From positions 1-60,053 of the forward strand of contig NZ_SISB01000043.1 in assembly GCF_004310295.1 (NCBI RefSeq): a stretch of 60,053 nucleotides of DNA. The letters are read 5' to 3'. The notes beneath the pieces are model-generated. The model made no database searches. It saw nothing but the letters and a program-made list of their open reading frames with translations, and was not told the origin of the DNA. The position numbers were made by a program, and so were the translations under genes. Each line of letters begins with the position of its first letter. Position 1 is the first letter of the stretch. Below are positions 36,116-44,583 of this stretch, one piece after another. This stretch comes from Pseudomonas sp. BGI-2. Lineage in GTDB: Bacteria; Pseudomonadota; Gammaproteobacteria; Pseudomonadales; Pseudomonadaceae.

Positions 36116-36628
36116 TCAACTGCAAGTGCCCACGATCGTGAACGGTCGTTGTGACTGCATCAGATCGGGCATGTCCCGCCACTTGATCCACGCTTGATGC
36201 TGCCAATGCAGCAGCGGCACCGAGATGCCTGCCCACTGCAACGAACTCAGGCTTGGAATGTTATCCACAGATGGCTCACTCGAATTGCGCAGCATGGGGA
36301 TGACTTCGTTGCTCAACCATTGGCGCAGGTTTCGGTTTTCCGGGATGAAATGATGGACTAGCAGGGCATACATTCCCGATTCGCTGACCATCAGCGATTC
36401 GACGGTTTTGCCGTCCTTCAGCAACCAGACGTATCGGCGTTGATCGGGATCGAGTTTAAGAGTGAGGCGTTGGTCCATCGGACGGCCCATCAAGCGACCG
36501 AGGTCCTGGACGCAGAACCAGGCTTGGTTGTCCTGCATGAATGCATGAAGGAAGCGGTTGTGGCGGGTGAAGATGGAAGGGATGAAATGAGGATGGGTGT
36601 CAGACGGATTTAGCGTGTGCTTAAGCAT
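36116..36628 (-). CDS. Bro-N domain (phage antirepressor-like) protein
   Basis: A 170-aa protein with a Bro-N/P22-Ant-like DNA-binding domain, found in phage antirepressors. It includes NQAWFCVQDLGRLMGRPMDQ near residue 34, KTVESLMVSESGMYALLVHH near 74, and PENRNLRQWLSNEVIPML near 96. After about residue 115 the sequence is not recognised and the KilA-C or Ant C-domain is absent. No other phage gene is near, so it looks like a domesticated or relic antirepressor. Its upstream region contains a strongly structured C4-like leader. Confidence 0.8.
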   Translation of the reverse strand: MLKHTLNPSDTHPHFIPSIFTRHNRFLHAFMQDNQAWFCVQDLGRLMGRPMDQRLTLKLDPDQRRYVWLLKDGKTVESLMVSESGMYALLVHHFIPENRNLRQWLSNEVIPMLRNSSEPSVDNIPSLSSLQWAGISVPLLHWQHQAWIKWRDMPDLMQSQRPFTIVGTCS

Positions 36629-36953
36629 TTTTTCGACTCCAAGTTGAAAAAGGGAGCCGCCACTCGGAGGAGCGCGGTTGCGCCATATTGATTTTGTTCC
36701 GGCTTCGACACCGGGTCGCTGATTTGGCAGCGACCCGGTGAAGCCTATCGTCCAGGCACTCGCGGCGCCAAGTCTACTCTGGCGCCGCGTGTTGTAGGAA
36801 TTGGTGCTTTTACCGGAAGGTTCGGTCTGTAGGAATTTCCTGTTTTTGCATAAGAGTCAGCGCCACGCGGCGTTCGACTGGAATCTCTATTTTTCATTGC
36901 CTATGGTCAAAAAGCGCCAAGGAAATTTCGGTGCTTAACGGACAGGCTTAAAA
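36629..36953. other. Intergenic region between Bro-N gene and PRTase
   Basis: Apart from the two C4-like hairpins, I see GTAGGAATT repeated at 36795 and 36831 (the second within the small palindrome AGGAATTTCCT), which may be divergent promoter elements. No coding sequence is supported. Confidence 0.5.
36690..36800 (-). ncRNA. C4-like antisense RNA candidate upstream of the Bro-N gene
   Basis: Two strong stems lie in tandem just upstream of the Bro-N gene. One is CACCGGGTCGCTG/CAGCGACCCGGTG (36709-36721 and 36728-36740), extended by GGCTT/AAGCC (36701-36705 and 36741-36745). The other is CGCGGCGCCA/TGGCGCCGCG (36761-36770 and 36780-36789). In phages P1 and P7 the C4 RNA sits upstream of ant and silences it; Bro-N antirepressor genes in bacteria are often preceded by this RNA. 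The match is from memory of family structure, not from a covariance search. Confidence 0.45.
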
Positions 36954-37547
36954 ATGGAGAACGCCTTGAAAGTATCCCTCAAACAGATAAACGGTCCTTG
37001 GGACCTGGGATGGGTGCTGGACAAGCACATGATAAGTAGTACCTTTCTAGGGGACGACGAGCACGGAAACCCGCGCTTCGATAACCACCGTACCGAGGTA
37101 GGACAGGCAACCTACCAGCTCAAATACCAGAAGGATTGGAGTCAGGTGGGCCCTCTGGCTCAAGCTGTAGCTGCGAATGTTTTACCTAAGCTTGCTCAAG
37201 TAGGATTCGTAGTTCCTATGCCGGCTTCGAATGTTCGTGCCCGACAACCCGTTACTGAGGTGGCCATGGAGTCAGGTCGAATAATTGGAAAGCCTGTATT
37301 CTCGGATTTACTCCGAAAGGCCGCTACGGGGCAATCGCTTAAAGATTTGCATTCCAAGGCTGAAAAGGTTGCTGCTATTGGGGCTAGCTTCAGTGTGAAT
37401 GATCAAATTACCAGTACAGGCTGCTGGAATGTTTTGGTCGTTGATGATTTGTTTGACAGTGGGGCGTCAATGGATGCCGCCTGTGCTGCTTTGCGTAAGT
37501 ATCCCAAGGTGGGCAAAATTTACGTCGCGGCATTAACTTGGAAATGA
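36954..37547 (+). CDS. ComF-like phosphoribosyltransferase
   Basis: A 197-aa type I phosphoribosyltransferase. The PRPP-binding loop NVLVVDDLFDSGASM is at residues 159-173. Upstream, VPMPASNVRARQPVTEVA (about 87-104) and GQSLKDLHSKAEKVAAIGASFSV (about 126-148) correspond to the RGFNQ and Q-x-x-L-x-x-x-x-R regions of ComF proteins. The usual N-terminal zinc ribbon is missing; instead about 70 residues (YQLKYQKDWSQ) precede. No signal peptide or helix is seen. It is AT-richer than its neighbours and is followed 5 nt later by the SLOG gene, so they form one unit. The accepted base is unknown. Confidence 0.72.
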   Translation: MENALKVSLKQINGPWDLGWVLDKHMISSTFLGDDEHGNPRFDNHRTEVGQATYQLKYQKDWSQVGPLAQAVAANVLPKLAQVGFVVPMPASNVRARQPVTEVAMESGRIIGKPVFSDLLRKAATGQSLKDLHSKAEKVAAIGASFSVNDQITSTGCWNVLVVDDLFDSGASMDAACAALRKYPKVGKIYVAALTWK

Positions 37548-37552
37548 GATAG

Positions 37553-38110
37553 ATGACAACTGTATTTATTGCGGGCTCTATTAATATCAAGCACCTTGAT
37601 CCGAAGGTTAAAGAGCGTATCAATAATATCGTTGATTCAGAGTTTGATGTCGTGGTTGGCGATGCAGGCGGAGCCGACACATACATCCAAGAGTATTTGT
37701 TGAGCCTGGCCCGATCCAAAACTACTATTTATTGCAGTGGTGTCGTCCCGCGAAACAATCTTGGAGAGTGGCCGGCTAGAACAGTGGAAACCAAGCACTC
37801 CAAAGGGTCGCGAGCTTTTTTTACGGCGAAGGATGTTGTCATGGCCGAGGCTGCGGATTACGGCTTGATGATATGGGATGCTAAAAGTACTGGAACACTG
37901 AGTAACGTAATTGAGCTGTTGTCTCGAAAGAAAAAGTCGCTCGTTTTCGTTAATAAAGAAAAAGCCTTTAAAGTGGTCGGGAACGTGAGTCAGCTAGAGG
38001 AACTCGTTGCGTTTATGTCGGATCACGCTAGACAAAAGGCAGATGAAAAAATCAAGCTTTTCGATCGCATATCTTTACTGAAACACGACCAGGCAGAGCT
38101 GTTGCTTTGA
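37553..38110 (+). CDS. SLOG-like Rossmann-fold protein (DprA/LOG-related)
   Basis: A 185-aa protein with SLOG superfamily features: FIAGSIN at residues 5-11, a glycine-rich turn VVVGDAGGADTYIQEYL at 33-49, and the later nucleotide-site segment DYGLMIWDAKSTGT at 102-115. Residues 150-185 are a predicted helix. SLOG proteins bind or hydrolyse nucleotide-derived ligands and appear in conflict and signalling systems. Its coupling to a PRTase (5 nt gap) suggests substrate channelling or a nucleotide signal, but no effector is visible. Transferred origin is suggested by AT-rich codon use. The family call is pattern-based. Confidence 0.68.
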   Translation: MTTVFIAGSINIKHLDPKVKERINNIVDSEFDVVVGDAGGADTYIQEYLLSLARSKTTIYCSGVVPRNNLGEWPARTVETKHSKGSRAFFTAKDVVMAEAADYGLMIWDAKSTGTLSNVIELLSRKKKSLVFVNKEKAFKVVGNVSQLEELVAFMSDHARQKADEKIKLFDRISLLKHDQAELLL

Positions 38111-38144
38111 TGGTTTTATCTTCAGTCTATGGCTGTAAATAACT

Positions 38145-38179
38145 CCCCTTTCTCTAGGAATGTGAGAAAGGGGATATTT
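38145..38179 (+). terminator. Terminator-like hairpin after the SLOG gene
   Basis: A perfect 10-bp stem CCCCTTTCTC/GAGAAAGGGG (38145-38154 and 38164-38173) with a 9-nt loop is followed by ATATTTC. It closes the two-gene module just before the convergent APC permease gene. Confidence 0.7.
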
Positions 38180-38212
38180 CAGCGCAGGCCCCAATAACGG
38201 TGCCGAGAAACC

Positions 38213-39694
38213 TTACCGACTAACCTTCCAGGCATCCCCCGCAGGCGCAGTCCCGTGGTCATACGGCTTGGCAATCCACATGTACAACAACCCCAACCCA
38301 ATAACGATCGCCGTACTGAGCACCATCGCATAGTTGATGTACCACGCCGCATCCGGTGTGCGCGGCCAGGCCATGTTGATGATCGCGCCGACGCCATAAA
38401 CCAGCGCACCGATGTTCACCGCCCAACCCCAAGCGCCGAGGGTGAATTTGCCGCTCGGTTTCCAGCCTTTCATGCGCGCATAAAGCGCTGCGAGCACGAT
38501 CATCTGGAACGCCAGGTAGATGCCGATCGCGGCGAAGCTGACGATGGTTGCCACGGCATCTTGCAGGAAGAAGCCGAGGATGATGATCAGCGCCGGCAGG
38601 ACGCCGGATACGAACAGCGCAGCAACTGGCACCTGCGTCGTAGGAGAGATTTTCTTCAGCAGCGAGCTGCCGATGACCATTTCATCCCGGGCGTAGGAAT
38701 ACAGCAGGCGACTCGCCGCCGCTTGCAGACTGATGACGCAGGAGATGAAGGAAATCATCACCACGCCCATGACCACTTTCGAACCGACCGGGCCGAAGGC
38801 GTTGTTGAGGATGGTGGTGACCGGGTCTTTGTCGGTGCCGTTGATCACGGCTTGCATGTCCGGCACGGCGAGGATCAGCGCCAGGCAGGCGAACATCGCC
38901 GCGATGCCGCCGATGTAGATGGTCATGCGCATCGCCACCGGGATTTGTTTGCTCGGGTTCGGGGTTTCTTCGGCGACATCGCCGCAGGCCTCGAAGCCGT
39001 AGTACAGGAACATCCCCGCCAGCGAGGCGGTGAGGAAGGCCGGCAGGTACGAGCCATCGATGCTGATATCGAAGGTGTTGAACAAGACGCTGATCGACTG
39101 GTGACGCTCGAAGATCAGCAGGTAAACGCCAACGATCACTGCGCCGACCAGCTCGCAGAGGAAGCCGAACATGGCGATCCGCGCCAGCACTTTGGTGCCA
39201 CTCAGGTTGACCAGGGTGGCGAACAGTGTCAGGAACAGTGCGATGACGATGTTGGTGCTGTTGCTCGGTTCAAAGCCCATCATCGCGGCCAGGTACGGGC
39301 CGGCACCGACGGCAACGGCAGCGATGGTGACGCACAGGGCGATGGAGTAGATCCAGCCGACCATCCACGCCCAGCGCTTGCCCACCAAGCGACGGGCCCA
39401 CGGGTAGACGCCGCCGGAAATCGGGAACTGCGAGACCACTTCACCGAAGATCAGGCACACCAGCAACTGGCCGCAACCGACCAGCAAATAGGCCCAGAAC
39501 ATCGGTGGCCCACCGGCGGCCAGGCACAGGCCGAACAGGGTATAAACCCCTACGACCGGAGAGAGATAAGTGAAGCCCAGGGCGAAGTTTTCCCACAGGC
39601 TCATGCTGCGATTGAAGTTCGAGGTGTAACCCAGTTTGCGTAGCTGCTCGGCATCGCTGTCGGCAACGAATGGGGAGAGTTCGGGTGTACTCAT
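38213..39694 (-). CDS. APC-family amino acid/polyamine permease
   Basis: A 493-aa, twelve-helix permease of the APC superfamily. Typical segments include LSPVVGVYTLFGLCLAAGGPPMFW near residue 44, SQFPISGGVYPWARRLVGKRWAWMVGWIY near 88, and YYGFEACGDVAEETPNPSKQIPVAM near 225. It starts about 240 nt downstream of a GABA-aldehyde dehydrogenase on the same strand, so GABA or a polyamine is a plausible substrate. That is inference from context. Start ATG 39694. Confidence 0.85.
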   Translation of the reverse strand: MSTPELSPFVADSDAEQLRKLGYTSNFNRSMSLWENFALGFTYLSPVVGVYTLFGLCLAAGGPPMFWAYLLVGCGQLLVCLIFGEVVSQFPISGGVYPWARRLVGKRWAWMVGWIYSIALCVTIAAVAVGAGPYLAAMMGFEPSNSTNIVIALFLTLFATLVNLSGTKVLARIAMFGFLCELVGAVIVGVYLLIFERHQSISVLFNTFDISIDGSYLPAFLTASLAGMFLYYGFEACGDVAEETPNPSKQIPVAMRMTIYIGGIAAMFACLALILAVPDMQAVINGTDKDPVTTILNNAFGPVGSKVVMGVVMISFISCVISLQAAASRLLYSYARDEMVIGSSLLKKISPTTQVPVAALFVSGVLPALIIILGFFLQDAVATIVSFAAIGIYLAFQMIVLAALYARMKGWKPSGKFTLGAWGWAVNIGALVYGVGAIINMAWPRTPDAAWYINYAMVLSTAIVIGLGLLYMWIAKPYDHGTAPAGDAWKVSR

Positions 39695-39850
39695 GGTGTG
39701 TCAGCTCCGGAAAATCGGCAGATTTCGGATGTCCGAAACCGTGGCGGGGCCTTGAAGGCGCTGCCCGGATCGGTGGTTATTGTTTTGGTTTTCTGGCTTT
39801 GAAACCTGGTGGTGCGTGATGCCGGTTTCTTCCTTGAAGCCGAGGTGACG

Positions 39851-39912
39851 CCTTCGCGGGCAAGCCTCGCTCCTACAGGGGCATGCGATCAACTGTGGGA
39901 GCGGGCTTGCTC
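39851..39912. repeat. Degenerate REPIN
   Basis: CCTTCGCGGGCAAGCCTCGC (39851 onward) is intact. The partner TGTGGGAGCGGGCTTGCTCC (ending 39912) is a diverged copy. It lies in the gap between the permease and the first dehydrogenase. Confidence 0.7.
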
Positions 39913-39935
39913 CGGGCGGCGATCCGACGAAGCTT

Positions 39936-41360
39936 TTAATGCTTGAACATCACATGCCGAACGACGGTGTAGTCCTCCAGCCCGTACATGGACATGTCCT
40001 TCCCGTAGCCGGACAGTTTCTGACCGCCATGAGGCATTTCGCTGACCAGCATGAAGTGCGTATTGACCCACGTGCAGCCGTACTGCAAGCGTGCTGCCAA
40101 GCGATGCGCACGGCCGACGTCCGAGGTCCAGACCGACGACGCCAGTCCGTAGTTCGAATCGTTGGCCCAACCCAGCACTTGTGCCTCATCGGTGAATTTG
40201 GTCACCGACACCACCGGCCCGAACACTTCGCGACGCACGATCTCGTCGTCCTGCTGAGCATCAGCCAACACGGTGGGCTCGAAGAAGAAACCATTGCCCT
40301 CCACAGCCTTGCCGCCGGTGACCAAACGGATATGCGGTTGCGCCACGGCACGCTCGACAAACCCGGCCACGCGGTCACGGTGCTGCGCAGTGATCAACGG
40401 ACCCAACTCGGTCGATGGATCATCCTGCAAACCGTACTTGATGCTGCTGACCGCTTCGCCGAGTTTCTCGACGAATTTGTCGTAGATGCCTTCCTGCGCG
40501 TAGATGCGGCAAGCCGCGGTGCAGTCCTGGCCGGCATTGTAGAAGCCGAAGGTGCGAATGCCTTCCACGGCGGCGTCGATATCGGCGTCGTCGAAGATGA
40601 TCACCGGGGCCTTGCCGCCCAGTTCCATGTGCATGCGTTTGACGCTGTCGGCGGTGCTGGAAATGATGTTCGAACCGGTGGCGATCGAACCGGTCAGCGA
40701 GACCATGCGCACTTTCGGGTGGGTGACCAGTGGGCTGCCCACCGTAGGACCCCGACCAAACACCAGGTTGAGCACACCGGCCGGGAAGATTTTCGACGCC
40801 AGTTCAGCCAGACGCAGGGCGGTCAACGGGGTTTGTTCCGACGGCTTGAGCACCACGGTATTACCCGCGGCGAGGGCCGGGGCGATTTTCCAGGCGACCA
40901 TCATCAGCGGGTAGTTCCACGGCGCGATGGAGGCGATTACACCGACCGGGTCGCGGCGGATCATCGAGGTGTGGCCGGGCAAGTATTCGCCGCCCGCCGA
41001 ACCGCTCATGCAACGGCTGGCACCGGCGAAGAAACGGAACACGTCGGCAATCGCCGGGATCTCGTCGTTCAGCGCGGCGGTGTACGGTTTGCCGCAGTTG
41101 TCCGATTCCAGTTTGGCCAGCTCTTCGCCGTGGGCCTCGATGGCGTCGGCGAGTTTGAGCAGCAGTAATGAGCGTTCTTTGGGTGTGGTTTGCGACCAGC
41201 CTTCGAAGGCGCTGTCGGCGGCACGCACGGCGGCATCGACCTGGGCTTCGCTGGCTTCGTTGATTTCCACCAGCACACGACCGAGGGCCGGGTTGAACAC
41301 CGGTTGGGCGGGGCCTTCGCCGTCGATCAGTTGGCCGTTGATCAATAGTTTGGTTTGCAT
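39936..41360 (-). CDS. Gamma-aminobutyraldehyde dehydrogenase (YdcW/PatD-like), copy 1
   Basis: NAD-dependent aldehyde dehydrogenase oxidising 4-aminobutyraldehyde to GABA in putrescine catabolism. The 474-aa chain has VIASIAPWNYPLMMVAWKIAPALAAGNTVVLKPSE near residue 135, the catalytic Glu in MELGGKAPVIIFDDADID near 241, and the catalytic Cys in YNAGQDCTAACRIYAQ near 275. FGPVVSVTKF is near 380. It is downstream of the YdcV-like permease gene, as in E. coli ydcSTUVW, and paralogous to the gene at 45818. Confidence 0.88.
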   Translation of the reverse strand: MQTKLLINGQLIDGEGPAQPVFNPALGRVLVEINEASEAQVDAAVRAADSAFEGWSQTTPKERSLLLLKLADAIEAHGEELAKLESDNCGKPYTAALNDEIPAIADVFRFFAGASRCMSGSAGGEYLPGHTSMIRRDPVGVIASIAPWNYPLMMVAWKIAPALAAGNTVVLKPSEQTPLTALRLAELASKIFPAGVLNLVFGRGPTVGSPLVTHPKVRMVSLTGSIATGSNIISSTADSVKRMHMELGGKAPVIIFDDADIDAAVEGIRTFGFYNAGQDCTAACRIYAQEGIYDKFVEKLGEAVSSIKYGLQDDPSTELGPLITAQHRDRVAGFVERAVAQPHIRLVTGGKAVEGNGFFFEPTVLADAQQDDEIVRREVFGPVVSVTKFTDEAQVLGWANDSNYGLASSVWTSDVGRAHRLAARLQYGCTWVNTHFMLVSEMPHGGQKLSGYGKDMSMYGLEDYTVVRHVMFKH

Positions 41361-41409
41361 GACGTTGTCCTCATCGAAACTGTTATTTTTCTGCCGAAAC
41401 CGAATCCCT

Positions 41410-41515
41410 TGTAGGAGCGAGGCTTGCCCGCGAAGAGGCCATTACATCCAACATTGATGTTGACTGGCACACCGCCTTCGCGGGCAAGTCGAATCGTCGC
41501 ACCGCTCGCTCCTAC
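41410..41515. repeat. REPIN with one long arm
   Basis: TGTAGGAGCGAGGCTTGCCC (41410 onward) and CTTCGCGGGCAAGTCGAATC...GCTCGCTCCTAC (ending 41515) pair. The right arm carries the longer GTCGAATCGTCGCACC form seen at 33719. Confidence 0.78.
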
Positions 41516-41544
41516 GAGATTCGGTTCACCTATTGAGTTGTCAG

Positions 41545-42378
41545 TTATTTCCCGCCACTGCCCGCCACGCTTTCACCGCCCCGGGTCAGGTAATACGCGC
41601 CGAGAATCGGCAGCATGGTCACCATCATCACCAGCATCGCGACCACGTTGGTCACCGGCACGTCCCGTGGGCGGCTGAGCTGGTTGAGCAGCCACAGCGG
41701 CAGGGTGCGTTCATGGCCGGCGGTGAAAGTGGTGACGATGATTTCGTCGAACGACAGCGCAAACGCCAACATGCCGCCGGCCAACAACGCCGAGCCGAGG
41801 TTCGGCAGGACGATGTAGCGGAAGGTCTGCCAGCCATCGGCGCCAAGGTCCATCGACGCTTCGATCAAACTGTGAGAAGTGCGACGCAACCGGGCGATGA
41901 CGTTGTTGTAGACGATCACCACACAGAAGGTCGCGTGGCCGACGATGATGGTGAACATCCCCGGCTCGATCCCCAGCGTCTTGAACGTCGCCAGCAGCGC
42001 GATACCGGTAATGATCCCGGGCAGCGCAATCGGCAGGATCAGCATCAGCGAGATGCCTTGCTTGCCGAAGAACTCGCGCCGGTACAACGCCGCCGAGGCG
42101 AGGGTGCCGAGGACCATCGCGATCAGCGTTGCGATGGCGGCAATTTCAGCCGACAGCTTGATCGCCTCCAGGACGTCGGGCCGCGAGAACGCCACGCCGA
42201 TCCACTTCAGGGTGAAACCCTTGGGTGGAAAGCTGAAGGCCGCATCTTCGGTGTTGAAGGCGTACATGAAGATAATCAGAATCGGGAAGTGCAGAAACAC
42301 CAACCCGCCCCAGGCCGCGATGCGCAGACCGATAGAGGCTTTGTCAGAGTGCATCGAAGGCCCCCAGTCGTTTGACAA
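41545..42378 (-). CDS. ABC transporter permease (YdcV/PotC-like)
   Basis: Inner-membrane permease subunit of the spermidine/putrescine importer type. It is 277 aa with about six helices and the permease EAA-type motif region EASMDLGADGWQTFRYIVLPNLG near 165. It overlaps the upstream permease gene by 35 nt (42344-42378), so translation is probably coupled. Substrate is inferred from the locus (putrescine or GABA). Confidence 0.87.
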   Translation of the reverse strand: MSNDWGPSMHSDKASIGLRIAAWGGLVFLHFPILIIFMYAFNTEDAAFSFPPKGFTLKWIGVAFSRPDVLEAIKLSAEIAAIATLIAMVLGTLASAALYRREFFGKQGISLMLILPIALPGIITGIALLATFKTLGIEPGMFTIIVGHATFCVVIVYNNVIARLRRTSHSLIEASMDLGADGWQTFRYIVLPNLGSALLAGGMLAFALSFDEIIVTTFTAGHERTLPLWLLNQLSRPRDVPVTNVVAMLVMMVTMLPILGAYYLTRGGESVAGSGGK

Positions 42379-43291
42379 TGGACAGGTAAATGGCGATCAG
42401 CACAATCGGCACCAACGTGAAGGCGGCCGCCATCGGCATGTTGCCGATCGCGCCTTGCTGGGCGTAGACCATGCTGCCGATGAAGTAGCCCGGTGGGCCC
42501 ACCAGTTGCGGCACGATGAAGTCGCCCAAAGTCAGCGAAAAGGTGAAGATCGAACCGGCCGCGATGCCTGGAATCGACAGCGGCAGAATCACCTGCATAA
42601 AGGTCTGACGTGGCTTGGCACCGAGGTCGGCGGAAGCCTGCAGCAGAGACGGCGGCAGGCGTTCCAGCGAAGCCTGGATCGGCAGGATCATGAAGGGCAG
42701 CCAGATGTAGACGAACACCATGAAACGGCCCAGATGCGAGGTCGACAGCGTGCTGCCGCCCACCCCCGGAATGCCCAACACAAATTGCAAAAGCGGCTCC
42801 AGCCCCAAGTGTTGAACGAACCACTGCGCCACACCACCCTTGGCCAGCAGCAAGGTCCAGGCGTAGGCCTTGACGATGTAACTGGCCCACATCGGCATCA
42901 TCACCGCGATGTAGAAAAACGCCTTGGTCTTTCCGGTGGTGTAACGCGCCATGTAATAGGCAATCGGAAACGCGACGATGGCGCTGGCGATCGACACGGC
43001 AACGGCCATGCCCAGAGTGCGCAGGATGATGTCGAAGTTCGACGGCTGGAACAGCGCTGCGAAGTTCGCCAGGGTCAGGTCGGGGGTGACCGCCATGGTG
43101 AAGTCATCGAAGGTGTAGAAGCCTTGCCACAGCAGGACCAGCAGCGAACCGAGATAGATCGCGCCGAACCACAGCAGCGGCGGCACCAGCAGCAGCGACA
43201 GGTAAAAATTCGGTCGGCGATACAACAGGTTGGAAAACCTGCGTAACGGCGAACCTCCCGCCGGGGTTTGAGGGATAGCCACGGAGGTCAT
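42344..43291 (-). CDS. ABC transporter permease (YdcU/PotB-like)
   Basis: Second permease subunit, 315 aa. It has a basic N-terminus (SPLRRFSNLLYRRPNFYLS) followed by about six helices and the EAA-type motif QASADLGAKPRQTFMQVILPLSIPG near 215. The start is ATG at 43291, downstream of an ATG at 43303 that adds four residues. The stop lies 35 nt inside the next gene. Confidence 0.87.
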   Translation of the reverse strand: MTSVAIPQTPAGGSPLRRFSNLLYRRPNFYLSLLLVPPLLWFGAIYLGSLLVLLWQGFYTFDDFTMAVTPDLTLANFAALFQPSNFDIILRTLGMAVAVSIASAIVAFPIAYYMARYTTGKTKAFFYIAVMMPMWASYIVKAYAWTLLLAKGGVAQWFVQHLGLEPLLQFVLGIPGVGGSTLSTSHLGRFMVFVYIWLPFMILPIQASLERLPPSLLQASADLGAKPRQTFMQVILPLSIPGIAAGSIFTFSLTLGDFIVPQLVGPPGYFIGSMVYAQQGAIGNMPMAAAFTLVPIVLIAIYLSIVKRLGAFDAL

Positions 43292-43292
43292 C

Positions 43293-44330
43293 TCACACCC
43301 CACCGACGACGGTGTCGTGGAGCGGGATCATCGCCTCGCGCGCCCAGCGTGCGCTGATGCGTTGTCCGGTCTGATGCTGGGCGCTGACGTCCAGCCACTG
43401 CACGTTGGCCTGGCTGATATTGAGGGTCTGGCCGTTTTCCAGTTTCAGTTCATAGCGCGTGGCGCTGCCCTGGTACTGAATGTCGTGGAGCAAGCCGCTG
43501 ACTTCAATCTCGTGACTGGCCAGCGGGCCTTCGGCGAAGCGCACGTGTTCCGGGCGAATCGAAAACGGCTGTGGATTGCCGCTCAATTGCTTCGCCAGAT
43601 CACCGCGAATCACGTTGGACGTGCCCACGAATTCCGCGACGAATGTGGTGGCCGGTTTCATGTACAGGTTGCGCGGTGTGTCGACCTGCTCGATGCGGCC
43701 CTTGTTGAATACGGCTACACGATCAGACATCGACAGCGCTTCGGTCTGGTCGTGGGTGACGAAGATGAAGGTGATGCCGAGTTGGCGTTGCAGCTTCTTC
43801 AACTCGCTCTGCATTTGTTCGCGCAGCTTCAGATCGAGGGCGCCCAACGGTTCATCGAGCAGCAGCACGCGAGGGCGATTCACCAGGGCGCGGGCCAGGG
43901 CCACACGCTGGCGCTGACCGCCGGACAGTTGCACCGGTTTACGCTCGCCGTAGCCGCCGAGGGCAACCATGTCGAGGGCTTCTTCGGCGCGTTTCTGCCT
44001 TTCGGCTTTACCGACGCCTTTGACTTTCAAGCCGTAGGCGACGTTGTCGAGCACGTTCATGTGCGGGAACAACGCGTAATCCTGAAACACCGTGTTGACG
44101 TCTCGCTCATATGGCGGCAGCCCGGCGGCTTCTTCGCCATGAATACGGATGGAGCCTGCGCTCGGTTGTTCAAAACCGGCGATCAGGCGCAAACACGTGG
44201 TTTTGCCCGAGCCGGAAGGGCCCAGCATGGAAAAGAACTCGCCGTCCTGGATATCGATGGAAACCCGGTCAACGGCCTTCACTTCGCCGAACTGACGGGA
44301 AACGTTGGTGAACTGGACTGCAAGCGTCAT
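43293..44330 (-). CDS. ABC transporter ATPase (YdcT/PotA-like)
   Basis: Energises polyamine-type import. The Walker A motif GPSGSGKTTC is near residue 38, the signature LSGGQRQRVALARALVNRPRVLLLDEP (signature and Walker B) near 134-160, and the H-loop THDQTEAL near 193. A C-terminal TOBE domain follows (FSIRPEHVRFAEG). GGAG lies 9 nt upstream of ATG 44330, so this is preferred over 44363. It ends 1 nt before the downstream permease gene starts. Confidence 0.92.
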   Translation of the reverse strand: MTLAVQFTNVSRQFGEVKAVDRVSIDIQDGEFFSMLGPSGSGKTTCLRLIAGFEQPSAGSIRIHGEEAAGLPPYERDVNTVFQDYALFPHMNVLDNVAYGLKVKGVGKAERQKRAEEALDMVALGGYGERKPVQLSGGQRQRVALARALVNRPRVLLLDEPLGALDLKLREQMQSELKKLQRQLGITFIFVTHDQTEALSMSDRVAVFNKGRIEQVDTPRNLYMKPATTFVAEFVGTSNVIRGDLAKQLSGNPQPFSIRPEHVRFAEGPLASHEIEVSGLLHDIQYQGSATRYELKLENGQTLNISQANVQWLDVSAQHQTGQRISARWAREAMIPLHDTVVGGV

Positions 44331-44433
44331 GGTGCGGTGCTCCGAAAAGGCGAGGGCCATCACAGCGGCCCCTGCCTGGACTTCTGAAAAATCTGAATCG
44401 TGATCAATGTGCTTGTTGGGCTGGAATGCTCAC

Positions 44434-44555
44434 TGTGGCGCCCCCGTTGAACTGCGCAGCAGCCATGAAACGGAGAACGCGGTTTATCTGCTAGACCGAG
44501 GTGGCTGGTTCTGGGGCGGCTTCGCCACCCAACGGGGGCAAACCCCCTCGCCACA
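44434..44555. repeat. Inverted repeat of the TGTGGCG...CGCCACA family
   Basis: Begins TGTGGCGCCCCCGTTGA and ends AACCCCCTCGCCACA. It is more diverged than the other members and lies between the ATPase and the solute-binding protein genes. Confidence 0.6.
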
Positions 44556-44583
44556 AATGCTCATTCGCCATAGATGGGCAGTG

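Noticed and set aside
35827..38179. A prophage or integrative element
   Set aside because: Apart from one Bro-N gene there is no integrase, structural, lysis or replication gene, no tRNA, and no flanking direct repeat that I could find. An acquired patch remains possible, but not a prophage.
32264..41515. Repeated GTAGGAGCGAGG units as a possible CRISPR array
   Set aside because: Copies are in inverted pairs, widely scattered between genes with irregular spacing, and lack unique spacers or cas genes.
43317..44387. A 356-aa open frame antisense to the ABC ATPase gene
   Set aside because: Overlaps a gene with clear Walker A, signature and H-loop motifs; no motif in the antisense product.
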